DNA of 64,000 nt from Mastigocoleus testarum BC008. Lineage in GTDB: Bacteria; Cyanobacteriota; Cyanobacteriia; Cyanobacteriales; Nostocaceae. A program made the position numbers and the translations under genes. The notes under the pieces were generated by a model. The model saw only the letters and a list, made by a program, of their open reading frames with translations, was not told where the DNA came from and did no database searches. Positions 10,401-19,186 of the stretch are shown here, in pieces (within the stretch, counting starts at the first letter, position 1; each line of letters starts with the position of its first letter). Location: contig NZ_LMTZ01000110.1 in the NCBI RefSeq assembly GCF_001456025.1, positions 1 to 64,000 on the forward strand, given 5' to 3'.

Positions 10401-13088
10401 CAAAGCAGCTACAGCTAAATCACTTTTTTGCTGATTCTCCTTACCATTAACTAGAGAAAAGTTATTTTCTTCCCCACTCACTACAATCAATCGCGCATCA
10501 GTCAAAGCTTGCAAGGTAGAATCCAAGACATTCTTATACTTATCAACCAACAAATCCGATATCGGTAAGCGACGACGGGTGTCTTTACTGCTATCATCCT
10601 GTTCTTTGGCTAAAAAGACTAAAGACAGAAAAATTGACTGAGCGCATTCTTTTTGAGCTTCATTCAGATTATTATAAGTTTCATAGGCTTTATTACTGAG
10701 AAATTTACCCAATTTACCAATATATTGCTGATAATCCTTAACAGTTAACTTTCCTCGGCTGTGCTTCTGCCATAATTCTTCTAAAGCATACTGTAACAAA
10801 GGTAAACTTCCTTCTTTTAATTCTTCCAGCAGAAGAGCTACTAAACCATTTTCTACTTCCAAACCAACTTTCCGTGAGGGTTGGACAATAATTTCGCGGT
10901 ATTGCTTATCTTCTAGACGACAAGATGGAACTAATACCTGAGATTTACTAATTAAAGGAGCTAGTTCACTCATTCCCAAGCATTCATTAAGAAAATCACT
11001 TCTAAGAGTGATAATTATTTTAAAACGGTCTCCAGCTTGTTTAATTGCACCTAAAATAAGATTGAGAAAATAAAGACGGTCTGTTTCTGCTGTTAGCGTA
11101 AATAACTCTTCAAACTGATCGATCGCTAACACCGATATTGATTTAGGTTGTTGACGCAACCATCCCACCAAAGAATCAACTCCTAAATGTAATACCCCTT
11201 CTAAAAAATCTGGGTTATCTGGTGCTAAAGTTTTCGCTAAAGCTGTCAAAGGATTATCTCCAGGAAGCATCACCCAAGTTTGACAGATTGATTCAGAATC
11301 AAGTAACCCTTCCGTTAGTAATTGAGGTATAACTCCCGCTCTAACAACAGAAGATTTACCACTACCCGAAGCTCCTACCACAGCTAAGAAAGAAGTAGAT
11401 TGTAATTTCTTGATAATCTCTGCGGTTAATTCTTCTCGACCATGAAAAAAGTAAGCATCATCTTGGGTAAAAGCTTCTAAACTCTTGTAGGGACATACAT
11501 CAATTTCAAATACTTCATTATTGGAGCGTTGTACTTCTACAGAAAGAATCTCCATTACTTCAGTAGAACCCGAAAACCAAAAATTTAAATCAGTATTAAT
11601 AGTTGCTTGAAATTCACGCCACTTTTGTAATTGAGTAATTAACTCCGAGACCCAAAATTCGTTTTCTGATTCTTCTGCGCTTTCTAAGATGCTTATTAAC
11701 TGACCGAGAAGCTTTTTATTATTAGGTCTAGAAGTAGTTGCTGTAATCAAACATAAAGATTTATTCTGGCTGGGCTGTAAGATTTCAATTAAACTTTTAG
11801 TAGTCCCACTTGTGTCTAAAATATCAGCAATTATAATAATTTCTTTAGCAGGAGAATCTTGTAACTGTTGAGCGAGCCAATTAAGATCTATTCTGGTATT
11901 GGGATAAGTACGAGACTTAACGCTTTGTGTATCGCAAACTAACTCGTATGTTTCTGAGTCAGTAGATTCAATTGTTCCTGCTAAATATAACAGAAGGGTT
12001 TTATTACTTTTTTTATGTAAATCACTACTAATAATCTGCTGAATGTTTCGCTTCTGCTTATCTTTAATAAAACAGTTATGAACTGTAACTGCAAAACCTC
12101 CTCTTGCTTGTAATATCCTACCTAGAGTAATATCAGCTTTTGAAGAAGATAAATCATCAATAATCAAAGCTCTTTTATTAGCAGAAGGAGTAGATGCTAA
12201 TCCAATAATTAGCTCTCCACTATCTTTAACAATTCTTTGGGGAGTTTGAGAAGTGTTTTGAGGAAGTCGTTTAACTTTTGGAATAGTGGGTTTAGAAATA
12301 TTAATACCCATATCCATCCCTTTAGAAAGACTTTCTTTATCTACAGGATTTATCTTATATTTAATAAACTTTTTACTGCTGCGATCGACATAATGAAATA
12401 AACTGTCCGCATCAATATTACCCTTAGGATTAGCAGCTTTTCCCCGTAAACCTTCAATAAGACAGTAAGTAAATAAACCGTGTTCTAACTCAGGAAATTC
12501 CCAAGAACGTTCGTGGCGATCGCAAGAAAGCATCGCATAAAAATTTTGGCTTTGTTCTGCTTGTTGTTTCAAAACTGCTAACAGTTGACCAGTAGGATTT
12601 TGTCTAATTCTGTTGTTATCCTGCTGTTGTTCCTGACAAGCATCTAACCAAACAAGTTGACGTTGTGCTTTACATTTCCTCAATTCATTTAACAGAATAT
12701 CTATCTTTAACCCTGTTCCTGTTAAATCTTCTAATTTAGTATCCGCAACACACACAACTGGTCGATTCTCAGAATCTAAATAACCATGTCCTGAAAAATA
12801 AAATAAAACTGTATCCTCTGGTTTAGCAGAACTAAACTGTTCAATACTACTAATAATTTCCGAACGTTTTGGAGATTTTTCTCCACCATCGTAAAGAGCA
12901 ATAATTTCTGTTTCTTGAAACTGTTGAGTAGCTATTTTTAAAGCTTTTGCTAACTCTTTACAGTCATTCGCACAATAACTGAGCTTAGTAATTTGACTAT
13001 CTTCATACTGGTTAACTCCGACTAACACTACCCAGAGTTTTGCTGTACTTTGTTCTGATTTTTCTTTATTAGATCCTATTACTGACAT
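7497..13088 (-). CDS. Caspase-like / degenerate caspase / STAND ATPase / WD40 protein
   Basis: A 1863-aa multidomain protein. Residues 15-260 form a caspase-like (peptidase C14) domain with intact dyad H101 (FSGHG) and C151 (WLDAC). Residues about 290-500 look like a second, dead caspase fold: LLLYLAGT has T372 at the His position and IIIIADILDTSG has L424 at the Cys position. Residues about 535-920 are a STAND NTPase with Walker A GASGSGKSS (K578) and Walker B LAIDQFEELF. A charged coiled segment precedes a hydrophobic span at about 1014-1035, then 17 WD40 repeats (about 1113-1816) with the core FSPDGQTIASAS. By family knowledge the propeller senses a ligand, the ATPase oligomerises and the caspase is the effector. 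A divergent gene lies across a 560-bp AT-rich spacer. Confidence 0.93.
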   Translation of the reverse strand: MSVIGSNKEKSEQSTAKLWVVLVGVNQYEDSQITKLSYCANDCKELAKALKIATQQFQETEIIALYDGGEKSPKRSEIISSIEQFSSAKPEDTVLFYFSGHGYLDSENRPVVCVADTKLEDLTGTGLKIDILLNELRKCKAQRQLVWLDACQEQQQDNNRIRQNPTGQLLAVLKQQAEQSQNFYAMLSCDRHERSWEFPELEHGLFTYCLIEGLRGKAANPKGNIDADSLFHYVDRSSKKFIKYKINPVDKESLSKGMDMGINISKPTIPKVKRLPQNTSQTPQRIVKDSGELIIGLASTPSANKRALIIDDLSSSKADITLGRILQARGGFAVTVHNCFIKDKQKRNIQQIISSDLHKKSNKTLLLYLAGTIESTDSETYELVCDTQSVKSRTYPNTRIDLNWLAQQLQDSPAKEIIIIADILDTSGTTKSLIEILQPSQNKSLCLITATTSRPNNKKLLGQLISILESAEESENEFWVSELITQLQKWREFQATINTDLNFWFSGSTEVMEILSVEVQRSNNEVFEIDVCPYKSLEAFTQDDAYFFHGREELTAEIIKKLQSTSFLAVVGASGSGKSSVVRAGVIPQLLTEGLLDSESICQTWVMLPGDNPLTALAKTLAPDNPDFLEGVLHLGVDSLVGWLRQQPKSISVLAIDQFEELFTLTAETDRLYFLNLILGAIKQAGDRFKIIITLRSDFLNECLGMSELAPLISKSQVLVPSCRLEDKQYREIIVQPSRKVGLEVENGLVALLLEELKEGSLPLLQYALEELWQKHSRGKLTVKDYQQYIGKLGKFLSNKAYETYNNLNEAQKECAQSIFLSLVFLAKEQDDSSKDTRRRLPISDLLVDKYKNVLDSTLQALTDARLIVVSGEENNFSLVNGKENQQKSDLAVAALVEEETNNSQNKDKVTVEIAHEILLRDWEALKCWLEENREKYRLIRELNQKADEWKRDGFLLSKDALGKYEEFYVNYADELSTEVHKFVKLSIEKRDSLKQQEEARRKKELEQEKKARINAQRFVWTLLGGLVVSSGLTGLATSQWHNSRINEINSLSNTAEALLASNQELDALVTGLKAGRKIKNSFFAVDNKTEIKLMGGLQKVFERVKEFNRLEGHARTVKRVVFSPDGQTIASASEDNIVKLWNLQGQLLYTLKGHTNSVVNIVFSPDGQTIASASSDNTVKLWNLQGQLLHTFQGHTTSNDSFVLFYFVEILFSPDGKTIISASWDGTLKSWNLKGQLLHTFESTRHSIINHVTFSPDGQTIAYFSEDKTVKLRDLQGKLLRTIEINTNDFEVHYVVFSPDGQTIASVSKDKRLKLWNLQGQLLHTPEGFRYGVEYVVFSPDGQTIASVNKDKRLELWNLQGQLLYTSDTHIGPVNGAMFSPDGQTIASVGDKTLKLWDRHGKLLYTFYTFEDYTNGIFDLVFSPDGRTIASASRNSVVKLWNLQEKLIPTLDGHAKRVTGVVFNPNSQIVASISWDNTVKLWNQQGKLLHTLTDHNPDTNNIGFINSAEFSPDGQTIVFVDKDKTIQLWNWQGELFHTLENSTDSVTCITFSPDSQMIASARSSFNNDAEHTVKLWNRQGQLLHTLKGHTKYVNDVAFSPDGQTIASASADNTVKLWNLQGKLLHTLKGHTGSVKGVVFSPDGQTIASASRDKILKLWNVQGQLIHTFKGFRYGIENVVFSPDGQTIASASWDGTLKLWNRKKQSPNSLEDYTHNVDDKPTVVFSADGQTIASTSRLDTVKLWNRQGQLLHTFKNNGSVKSVVFSPDSQIIAFASEDTVKFLDRQGQLLHTFKGHTGFINSVVFSPDGQTIASASNDNTVKLWSLDLDDVMTRGCDWVRDYLTNNPNISEEDRKICDGIGNE
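7640..9770 (-). repeat. Seventeen WD40 repeats with high nucleotide similarity
   Basis: The DNA coding the propeller repeats about every 110-140 bases. The string agcaatagtttgaccatctg recurs with few changes in most units, and the alternative frames also show repeated pseudo-ORFs. This degree of nucleotide identity points to recent duplication or gene conversion between blades, as seen for highly similar WD40 arrays. Confidence 0.85.
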
Positions 13089-13648
13089 TTTGAGCCTTCA
13101 ACATTTAAGGAAATATTTCCCACAAAGGAGAATAATCAAATCAATAAATACCTACAAAATCAATATTTAACACTGGTTTTAAATTAAATAACCAAAAATA
13201 TAATTTAATTTTAATAGATTTTATTTTGAATACACAATCAATTACAATAATATATAATTTTATACAGATAATTATCAAATATATGAAATGAAAGAGTGTT
13301 ATTTATTGATGAATTAATAAAAATTTTATATAAAGTACGTGATATAGGCGACATAAGGATAAAGTAATTATGGTATACATCTCGATAATCTACTTGTGTC
13401 TATATTGTTTTTTTATTATATTTTCAGAATATTTAATAAACGTTATTAATAATTTTTTTACTTTATAGTAAGCCAGCTAATATTAAATTTATTATTTACA
13501 AATTAATTTAAATAGATGGAAATAAGTAAAAATAAATGAAAATAAATTTAAATAAATTCATTGATTTTTGGCATTTTTATTATTTATAACCTCCTACAAT
13601 AGAACCAACTGAAATCAAACCAAATAATTAGATTTTTACATAAATTCT
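13089..13648. promoter_or_regulatory. AT-rich divergent spacer
   Basis: This 560-base spacer separates the caspase-ATPase gene from the oppositely oriented 309-aa gene and must hold both promoters. It is very AT-rich, with repeated aaataaat and aataaatt strings near 13520-13560. No palindrome or conserved box was recognised. Confidence 0.5.
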
Positions 13649-14578
13649 ATGGATTATTTGTCAGAAATTTTCTTAAACCATATAGCGGATGAAATATTCT
13701 CAGGAAATGCGCTAGTACAAGAGTGTACTTTTAAGCATCGATTTAATCCAGACAATAAGAATTATCCTCACAAGTATGAAGACAAAGCAGGGTCGGAACG
13801 CAAACCCAAAAAAAATATTGCTGATTTAGTTGCAAAGAAAATTGGTGGTGATTATCAAAGTTCAATTGCTCAGCACATTGCAGAAGTTATTAAAAAAATA
13901 TACAAAACCTATCAAGAAGAAATGGAGCAAGATGGGATAACACAGAGTCAACTGCAAGGAACAAGGGGAAGAATGTCGAGTAACGAAGATGCTCCTTGGG
14001 AAATAACTTATAAATGGTTATGGGAAGATAAATATCCCCATTGGTTGCAAGACTATATTTGGGATAGTTGGAAACAACAAGCGCAAACTAACAAAAAATG
14101 GATTCGATTTAGCGAAATCACTTTAGAATACTCTTCTAAAGGAATGGTAATCCCTCAAGCTCCATCAAAAGAAACTCTTCCCGTTGATACTCCCCTAAGT
14201 CTAGAAATTGACGTAGATTCTCCAGGAAGTTATCTGTTATTATTCAATCGCGGACAAGACATCCAAGGTAATACCACTAAATATTTAGTCGCTCCTTCTC
14301 AAGCTATAGCGCCTAATTATCAGCTAGTAGATAAAGCTAATTTAATGCCCCAACAAGGTGCAATGCTAGAAGATATCAAATTTAATGCAGAGGGTAAAGA
14401 AGAATATATTGGCATTTTAATCGATAACGCTTTAGATCTACCTTGGCTAAATCCCGATCCAGAAAATCCAGCTTTGGAATGGGAAGGTAAGCATTTAAAC
14501 GAAGTGTGGAAACTGTTACAGAGTAAAGATAACTGGCAGGTATTCTATCGCGATTTTGAGGTTACATCTCCAAATTAG
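13649..14578 (+). CDS. Protein of unknown function with DUF4384-like C-terminus
   Basis: A 309-aa soluble protein. Residues 1-110 are helical and charged (IADLVAKKIGGDYQSS, IAQHIAEVIKKIYKTY), followed by a Trp-rich region (WLWEDKYPHWLQDYIWDSW). From about residue 185 a beta-rich section with SPGSYLLLFNRGQDIQGN and KYLVAPSQAIAPNYQL resembles DUF4384, a domain often fused to or encoded beside caspase-like and kinase-like signalling proteins. Its divergent placement next to the caspase-ATPase gene supports a functional link. No enzyme motif is visible. Confidence 0.6.
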   Translation: MDYLSEIFLNHIADEIFSGNALVQECTFKHRFNPDNKNYPHKYEDKAGSERKPKKNIADLVAKKIGGDYQSSIAQHIAEVIKKIYKTYQEEMEQDGITQSQLQGTRGRMSSNEDAPWEITYKWLWEDKYPHWLQDYIWDSWKQQAQTNKKWIRFSEITLEYSSKGMVIPQAPSKETLPVDTPLSLEIDVDSPGSYLLLFNRGQDIQGNTTKYLVAPSQAIAPNYQLVDKANLMPQQGAMLEDIKFNAEGKEEYIGILIDNALDLPWLNPDPENPALEWEGKHLNEVWKLLQSKDNWQVFYRDFEVTSPN

Positions 14579-14957
14579 ATAACTTTCCTCTCGCTCCGTA
14601 TTTCAAGCCCCTCGACCTATCGATGGGGTAATAATTTTGAATTTTGTTAGCGCCTAGCGTTCGGCTTTACCGTACGTGGCGTTCTAAGCGTACCCGCAGA
14701 TATTACATGGCGTTTAGCCATATTTTGAATTCCCCCGAAGGGGGTTGACCTTTTTGTCAGACTGATGTTCAGAAGATAGATTGGCGACTGCTTAGACAGA
14801 TCCCAAATGGGTTCCACATAAGTGAAAATAATTATTTGTATAAATCAATCAAATTTTTCAATAGTTGAAAATAAGTAAAAAAGTGTTACTTGATCGGACA
14901 CAAGCATAAATAGCTAGCCTAAAATGTATCTAGATATCTCAAAGCAATCATAGAAAC
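14579..14957. other. psbA upstream region with dispersed repeat
   Basis: Positions 14645-14715 hold a GC-richer dispersed repeat (gcgcctagcgttcggctttac and related strings) unlike the surrounding AT-rich DNA. A perfect hairpin ccccc-gaa-ggggg lies at 14732-14744. The last 130 bases are AT-rich and must contain the psbA promoter; a TAAAAT hexamer at 14920 is a candidate -10 box, but no convincing -35 box was placed. Confidence 0.5.
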
Positions 14958-16040
14958 ATGACAACCACATTACGGACACGTGGCAGCGGTTCTCTATGGG
15001 AACGTTTTTGCGAATGGATTACTAGTACCGACAATCGTCTTTATGTCGGCTGGTTTGGCGTATTGATGATTCCTACGTTGTTAGCTGCAACAACTTGTTT
15101 CATTATCGCATTTATTGCAGCTCCTCCAGTAGACATTGACGGTATTCGCGAGCCCGTCGCCGGTTCCTTAATTTACGGAAATAACATTATTTCCGGTGCG
15201 ATCGTACCTTCTTCTAATGCTATCGGTTTACACTTCTACCCTATCTGGGAAGCAGCTTCCCTAGATGAGTGGTTGTATAACGGTGGTCCTTATCAGTTGA
15301 TCGTTTTCCACTTCTTGATCGGAGTATTCTGCTACTTGGGTCGTCAGTGGGAACTTTCTTTCCGCCTAGGTATGCGCCCCTGGATATGCGTTGCATACTC
15401 TGCACCTGTATCCGCAGCAACCGCAGTATTCTTGATCTATCCATTAGGACAAGGTTCCTTCTCTGATGGAATGCCTTTGGGTATCAGCGGTACCTTCAAC
15501 TTCATGATTGTGTTCCAAGCCGAGCACAATATCTTGATGCATCCTTTCCATCAATTGGGTGTAGCAGGAGTATTCGGTGGTGCTTTGTTTAGTGCAATGC
15601 ACGGTTCCTTGGTAACCTCATCCTTGGTACGTGAAACCACTGAAACTGAGTCTCTCAACTACGGTTACAAATTTGGACAAGAAGAAGAAACCTACAACAT
15701 CGTAGCTGCACACGGTTACTTTGGTCGTCTAATCTTCCAATATGCGTCCTTCAATAATAGCCGTTCCTTACACTTCTTCTTAGCAGCTTGGCCTGTAGTT
15801 GGAATTTGGTTCACTGCCTTGGGTGTTAGTACCATGGCGTTCAACCTAAATGGTTTCAATTTTAACCAGTCTGTAATTGACTCTAGCGGTCATGTAATCC
15901 CCACTTGGGCAGACGTTATTAACCGAGCTAACTTAGGTATGGAAGTAATGCACGAGCGTAACGCCCACAACTTCCCATTAGATTTAGCATCTGGCGAAGT
16001 AACTCCTGTAGCTGTGAGTGCTCCCGCTATTAATGGTTAA
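14958..16040 (+). CDS. psbA: Photosystem II D1 protein
   Basis: A full-length 360-aa D1 reaction-centre protein of the thylakoid membrane, binding P680, pheophytin, QB and the Mn4CaO5 cluster. Key residues are in place: Y161, D170, H190, H198, H215, F255, S264, H332, E333, H337, D342 and A344, with a C-terminal extension after A344 to be removed by CtpA. Residue 130 is Gln (YLGRQW), the type found in D1:1 or normal-light forms rather than the E130 high-light forms. S264 argues against herbicide resistance. The gene stands alone and ends in a terminator. Cyanobacteria usually carry several copies, so this is probably one of a family. Confidence 0.99.
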   Translation: MTTTLRTRGSGSLWERFCEWITSTDNRLYVGWFGVLMIPTLLAATTCFIIAFIAAPPVDIDGIREPVAGSLIYGNNIISGAIVPSSNAIGLHFYPIWEAASLDEWLYNGGPYQLIVFHFLIGVFCYLGRQWELSFRLGMRPWICVAYSAPVSAATAVFLIYPLGQGSFSDGMPLGISGTFNFMIVFQAEHNILMHPFHQLGVAGVFGGALFSAMHGSLVTSSLVRETTETESLNYGYKFGQEEETYNIVAAHGYFGRLIFQYASFNNSRSLHFFLAAWPVVGIWFTALGVSTMAFNLNGFNFNQSVIDSSGHVIPTWADVINRANLGMEVMHERNAHNFPLDLASGEVTPVAVSAPAING

Positions 16041-16130
16041 TCTTAGTTAAGTTGGTCTGAATTCACTCAATCTTGGTTAACTTGTTGTAGATATTTAGCT
16101 AATTTATCTAGCTAATTCATCTAGCCAAAT

Positions 16131-16166
16131 AAAAAGTGCCTCTCAGGTCAAGGGGGGTGCTTTTTT
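16131..16166 (+). terminator. Rho-independent terminator of psbA
   Basis: The arms aaaaagtgcc and ggtgctttttt can form a 10-bp stem with two G-U pairs, ending in a T run. It lies 90 bases after the psbA stop codon. Confidence 0.75.
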
Positions 16167-16202
16167 GTTGGAAAAGTCAAAATTTAAAACTCAAAAGTCA
16201 TC

Positions 16203-16307
16203 TCCTGACTCCTGACTCCTGACTCCCAACTCCCAACTCCTAACTCCTAACTCCCAACTCCTGACTCCTAACTCCTAACTCCTAACTCCTAACTCCTAAC
16301 TCCTGAC
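16203..16307. repeat. Fifteen tandem heptamers (short tandemly repeated sequence)
   Basis: Fifteen consecutive 7-base units of the form tcctgac, tcctaac or tcccaac fill exactly 105 bases between psbA and purL. Such arrays are typical of filamentous cyanobacteria and vary in copy number between strains. No coding potential. Confidence 0.95.
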
Positions 16308-16402
16308 AAATGATAACTGATAACTCTAAATAAAAAAATAAATGCTTATTTGTACAATTAAGTCGATAAAATAATTATTCATTCCCTTGTTGCACTAGTC
16401 CT

Positions 16403-18802
16403 ATGACCGCCACATCCCCTTCACCTTTTTCTCCTGAACAGATTGCTAAAGAAGGTTTAAAACCTGAAGAATATCAAGAAATAGTCCGGCGACTTGGACG
16501 ACACCCCAATAAAGCCGAACTGGGAATGTTTGGGGTCATGTGGTCCGAACATTGTTGTTATAAGAACTCGCGCCCTCTGCTCAAACAATTTCCCACAACT
16601 GGCGATCGCATCTTAGTTGGACCTGGAGAAAACGCTGGTGTGGTCGATTTAGGTAATGGGCTACAACTAGCATTTAAAATTGAATCCCATAATCACCCTT
16701 CCGCAGTAGAACCATTTCAAGGTGCAGCTACAGGTGTAGGCGGTATACTTAGAGATATTTTTACCATGGGCGCTCGTCCGATCGCAGTCCTCAACTCTTT
16801 GCGCTTTGGTTCCCTTGAAGATGTTAAGAACCAAAGATTGTTTCATGGAGTAGTTGCAGGTATTGCCCATTATGGTAACTCTGTGGGAGTACCTACCGTT
16901 GGCGGTGAAGTGTACTTCGATCCTGCTTATTCCGGTAATCCTTTAGTTAATGCAATGGCTTTGGGGTTAATGGAAACACCAGAAATCGTTAAATCTGGTG
17001 CATCTGGGGTCGGTAACCCAGTATTATATGTTGGTTCGACCACCGGTCGTGATGGTATGGGTGGAGCTAGTTTCGCCAGCGCTGAACTTACTATTTCATC
17101 AATGGATGATCGCCCAGCAGTACAAGTAGGAGATCCTTTCTTAGAAAAATCTTTAATTGAAGCTTGTTTGGAAGCATTTAAAACCGGTGCAGTTGTTGCA
17201 GCACAGGATATGGGAGCAGCCGGTATTACCTGTTCTACGTCAGAAATGGCGGCGAAAGGTGGGGTCGGTGTTGAATTCGACTTAGATAAAATACCGGTAC
17301 GCGAATTCGGAATGACTCCCTATGAATATTTGCTTTCCGAATCCCAAGAAAGAATGCTATTTGTAGCACAGAGAGGAAGAGAGCAAGAATTAATTGATAT
17401 TTTTCAGCGCTGGGGACTTCATGCAGTAGTTGCAGGGGAAGTAATTTCCGAACCAATAGTAAAAATTCTGTTTGAAGGTGAAGTTGCAGCAGAAATTCCC
17501 GCCGATGCATTAGCAGAAAATACACCTTTATATCATCGAGAATTACCAGCAGAAACACCAGAATATGCAGTCAAAGCCTGGGAATGGGATGTTAATTCCT
17601 TACCACATTGCACGGTATCCGGGATCAAAATTGAAGAAGAAAGACATACCTGGAATCAAGTATTGTTAGCTCTTTTAGATACTCCTAACATCGCATCCAA
17701 AAGTTGGGTTTATCGTCAGTATGACCATCAAGTACAAAATAATACCGTAAAATTACCTGGAGGCGCAGATGCTGCTGTTATTCGCCTGCGTCCCTTAGAA
17801 AAAAATAATGATTCTTCATCCCCAGATGCGGAGGTAACCCCAAGTGGAGTTGCAGCAACAGTAGATTGTAATTCTCGCTATGTGTATCTCGACCCTTACG
17901 AAGGTGCAAAAGCTGTTGTCGCCGAAGCTGCTCGGAATTTGAGTTGTGTAGGAGCCCAACCCTTAGCAGTGACCGATAACTTAAATTTTGGTAGCCCCGA
18001 AACAGCCATTGGTTATTGGCAATTAGCATTATCTTGCCGTGGTTTAGCAGAAGGTTGTCAAGAATTGTCAACACCTGTTACCGGCGGAAATGTTTCTTTG
18101 TACAACGAAACTTTAGATGCTGATGGTAATCCCCAAGCAATTTATCCCACTCCTGTGGTGGGAATGGTAGGATTAATACCAGATTTAACTAAAACTTGCA
18201 GCCAAGCATGGGGTGAAGTTGGTGACTTGATATATCTTCTGGGATTACCAACTAACAGCCAAAGAGATCCCAAACTTACCCTTGGGGGATCGGAATATTT
18301 GGCAGCTATTCATCATATTGTTGCTGGAAGACCCCCGCAAGTAGATTTTGAATTAGAAAGGAAGGTTCAGCAAGCTTGCCGTCATGGTATCGATGTGGGC
18401 TGGATCCATTCGGCTCACGATTGTGCTGAGGGTGGTTTAGTTGTCGCCCTTGCAGAATGCTGTATTAATAGTAAGTTGGGTGCAGAAATTACCTTAGAAA
18501 TTGCTCCTGATAACTCTACACGTTGGGATGAAATACTTTTTGCTGAAGGTGGGGCGAGAATTATCGTTTCTGTATCTGCGAACCAACAAGAAACTTGGGA
18601 ATCTTACTTGCAAGAAAATCTTGGACAAAATTGGCAGAAATTGGGCACAGTAGCAGATTGCGATATTGGTTTGCGAGTTTTAAACGCCGATAAACAAACC
18701 TTAATTCAGGCTGGTATCGAAAAAATGAGCAATCATTATTACAATTCAATCCCCAACCGTATAGCACTTAAAAGTATAGAAGATACTACACCTGCAAGCT
18801 AG
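16403..18802 (+). CDS. purL: Phosphoribosylformylglycinamidine synthase subunit PurL
   Basis: The 799-aa large subunit of the three-part FGAM synthase, which converts FGAR to FGAM with ATP and glutamine-derived ammonia in de novo purine synthesis. Hallmarks: WSEHCCYKNS near residue 50, ESHNHPS near 93, QDMGAAGITCS near 268, GGNVSLYNE in the second half and DCAEGGLVVALAE near 673. The length fits the small-PurL type that works with PurS and PurQ, which are not in this window. purF follows on the same strand after a 384-base repeat-bearing spacer, so the two may or may not be co-transcribed. Confidence 0.98.
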   Translation: MTATSPSPFSPEQIAKEGLKPEEYQEIVRRLGRHPNKAELGMFGVMWSEHCCYKNSRPLLKQFPTTGDRILVGPGENAGVVDLGNGLQLAFKIESHNHPSAVEPFQGAATGVGGILRDIFTMGARPIAVLNSLRFGSLEDVKNQRLFHGVVAGIAHYGNSVGVPTVGGEVYFDPAYSGNPLVNAMALGLMETPEIVKSGASGVGNPVLYVGSTTGRDGMGGASFASAELTISSMDDRPAVQVGDPFLEKSLIEACLEAFKTGAVVAAQDMGAAGITCSTSEMAAKGGVGVEFDLDKIPVREFGMTPYEYLLSESQERMLFVAQRGREQELIDIFQRWGLHAVVAGEVISEPIVKILFEGEVAAEIPADALAENTPLYHRELPAETPEYAVKAWEWDVNSLPHCTVSGIKIEEERHTWNQVLLALLDTPNIASKSWVYRQYDHQVQNNTVKLPGGADAAVIRLRPLEKNNDSSSPDAEVTPSGVAATVDCNSRYVYLDPYEGAKAVVAEAARNLSCVGAQPLAVTDNLNFGSPETAIGYWQLALSCRGLAEGCQELSTPVTGGNVSLYNETLDADGNPQAIYPTPVVGMVGLIPDLTKTCSQAWGEVGDLIYLLGLPTNSQRDPKLTLGGSEYLAAIHHIVAGRPPQVDFELERKVQQACRHGIDVGWIHSAHDCAEGGLVVALAECCINSKLGAEITLEIAPDNSTRWDEILFAEGGARIIVSVSANQQETWESYLQENLGQNWQKLGTVADCDIGLRVLNADKQTLIQAGIEKMSNHYYNSIPNRIALKSIEDTTPAS

Positions 18803-19186
18803 GCGATCGCATATTGGGTATGGGAAAATGAATTAACCCATTACCCATTATTCAGTTAACAGTTATCAGTTAACAGTTATCAGCTTTAATCAATAAATTA
18901 CTCATTACTGTGCGCTGTCGCGCCCTGCATTAGCAAAGCGTGACCGCAAGGTCATTACCTACGGTACGCTGACGCTAGCTGCGCTAACATTACTCATTAC
19001 TCATCACCAATTACCAATTATCATCTAAGTATAAATATTTGCCTAATTTCAAATTTACTTGTTTATGGTGACCATGATTGCGATACTGTTTTAATGGAAG
19101 GTTAAGTTTTTTTTAAATTGTTTGCATTTATTTGATTCAGTACTCCCATTTATTGACTTGACATCCAGAACAGGAGCAGAGCTAGC
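18803..19186. other. purL-purF spacer with repeats
   Basis: Contains a cagttatcagttaa-type tandem repeat at 18856-18890, a GC-rich dispersed repeat at about 18912-18990 (tagcaaagcgtgaccgcaag, acggtacgctgacgctagct) and attactcatt runs near 18990. No coding potential was seen. The last 60 bases before purF are AT-rich and probably hold its promoter. Confidence 0.6.
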
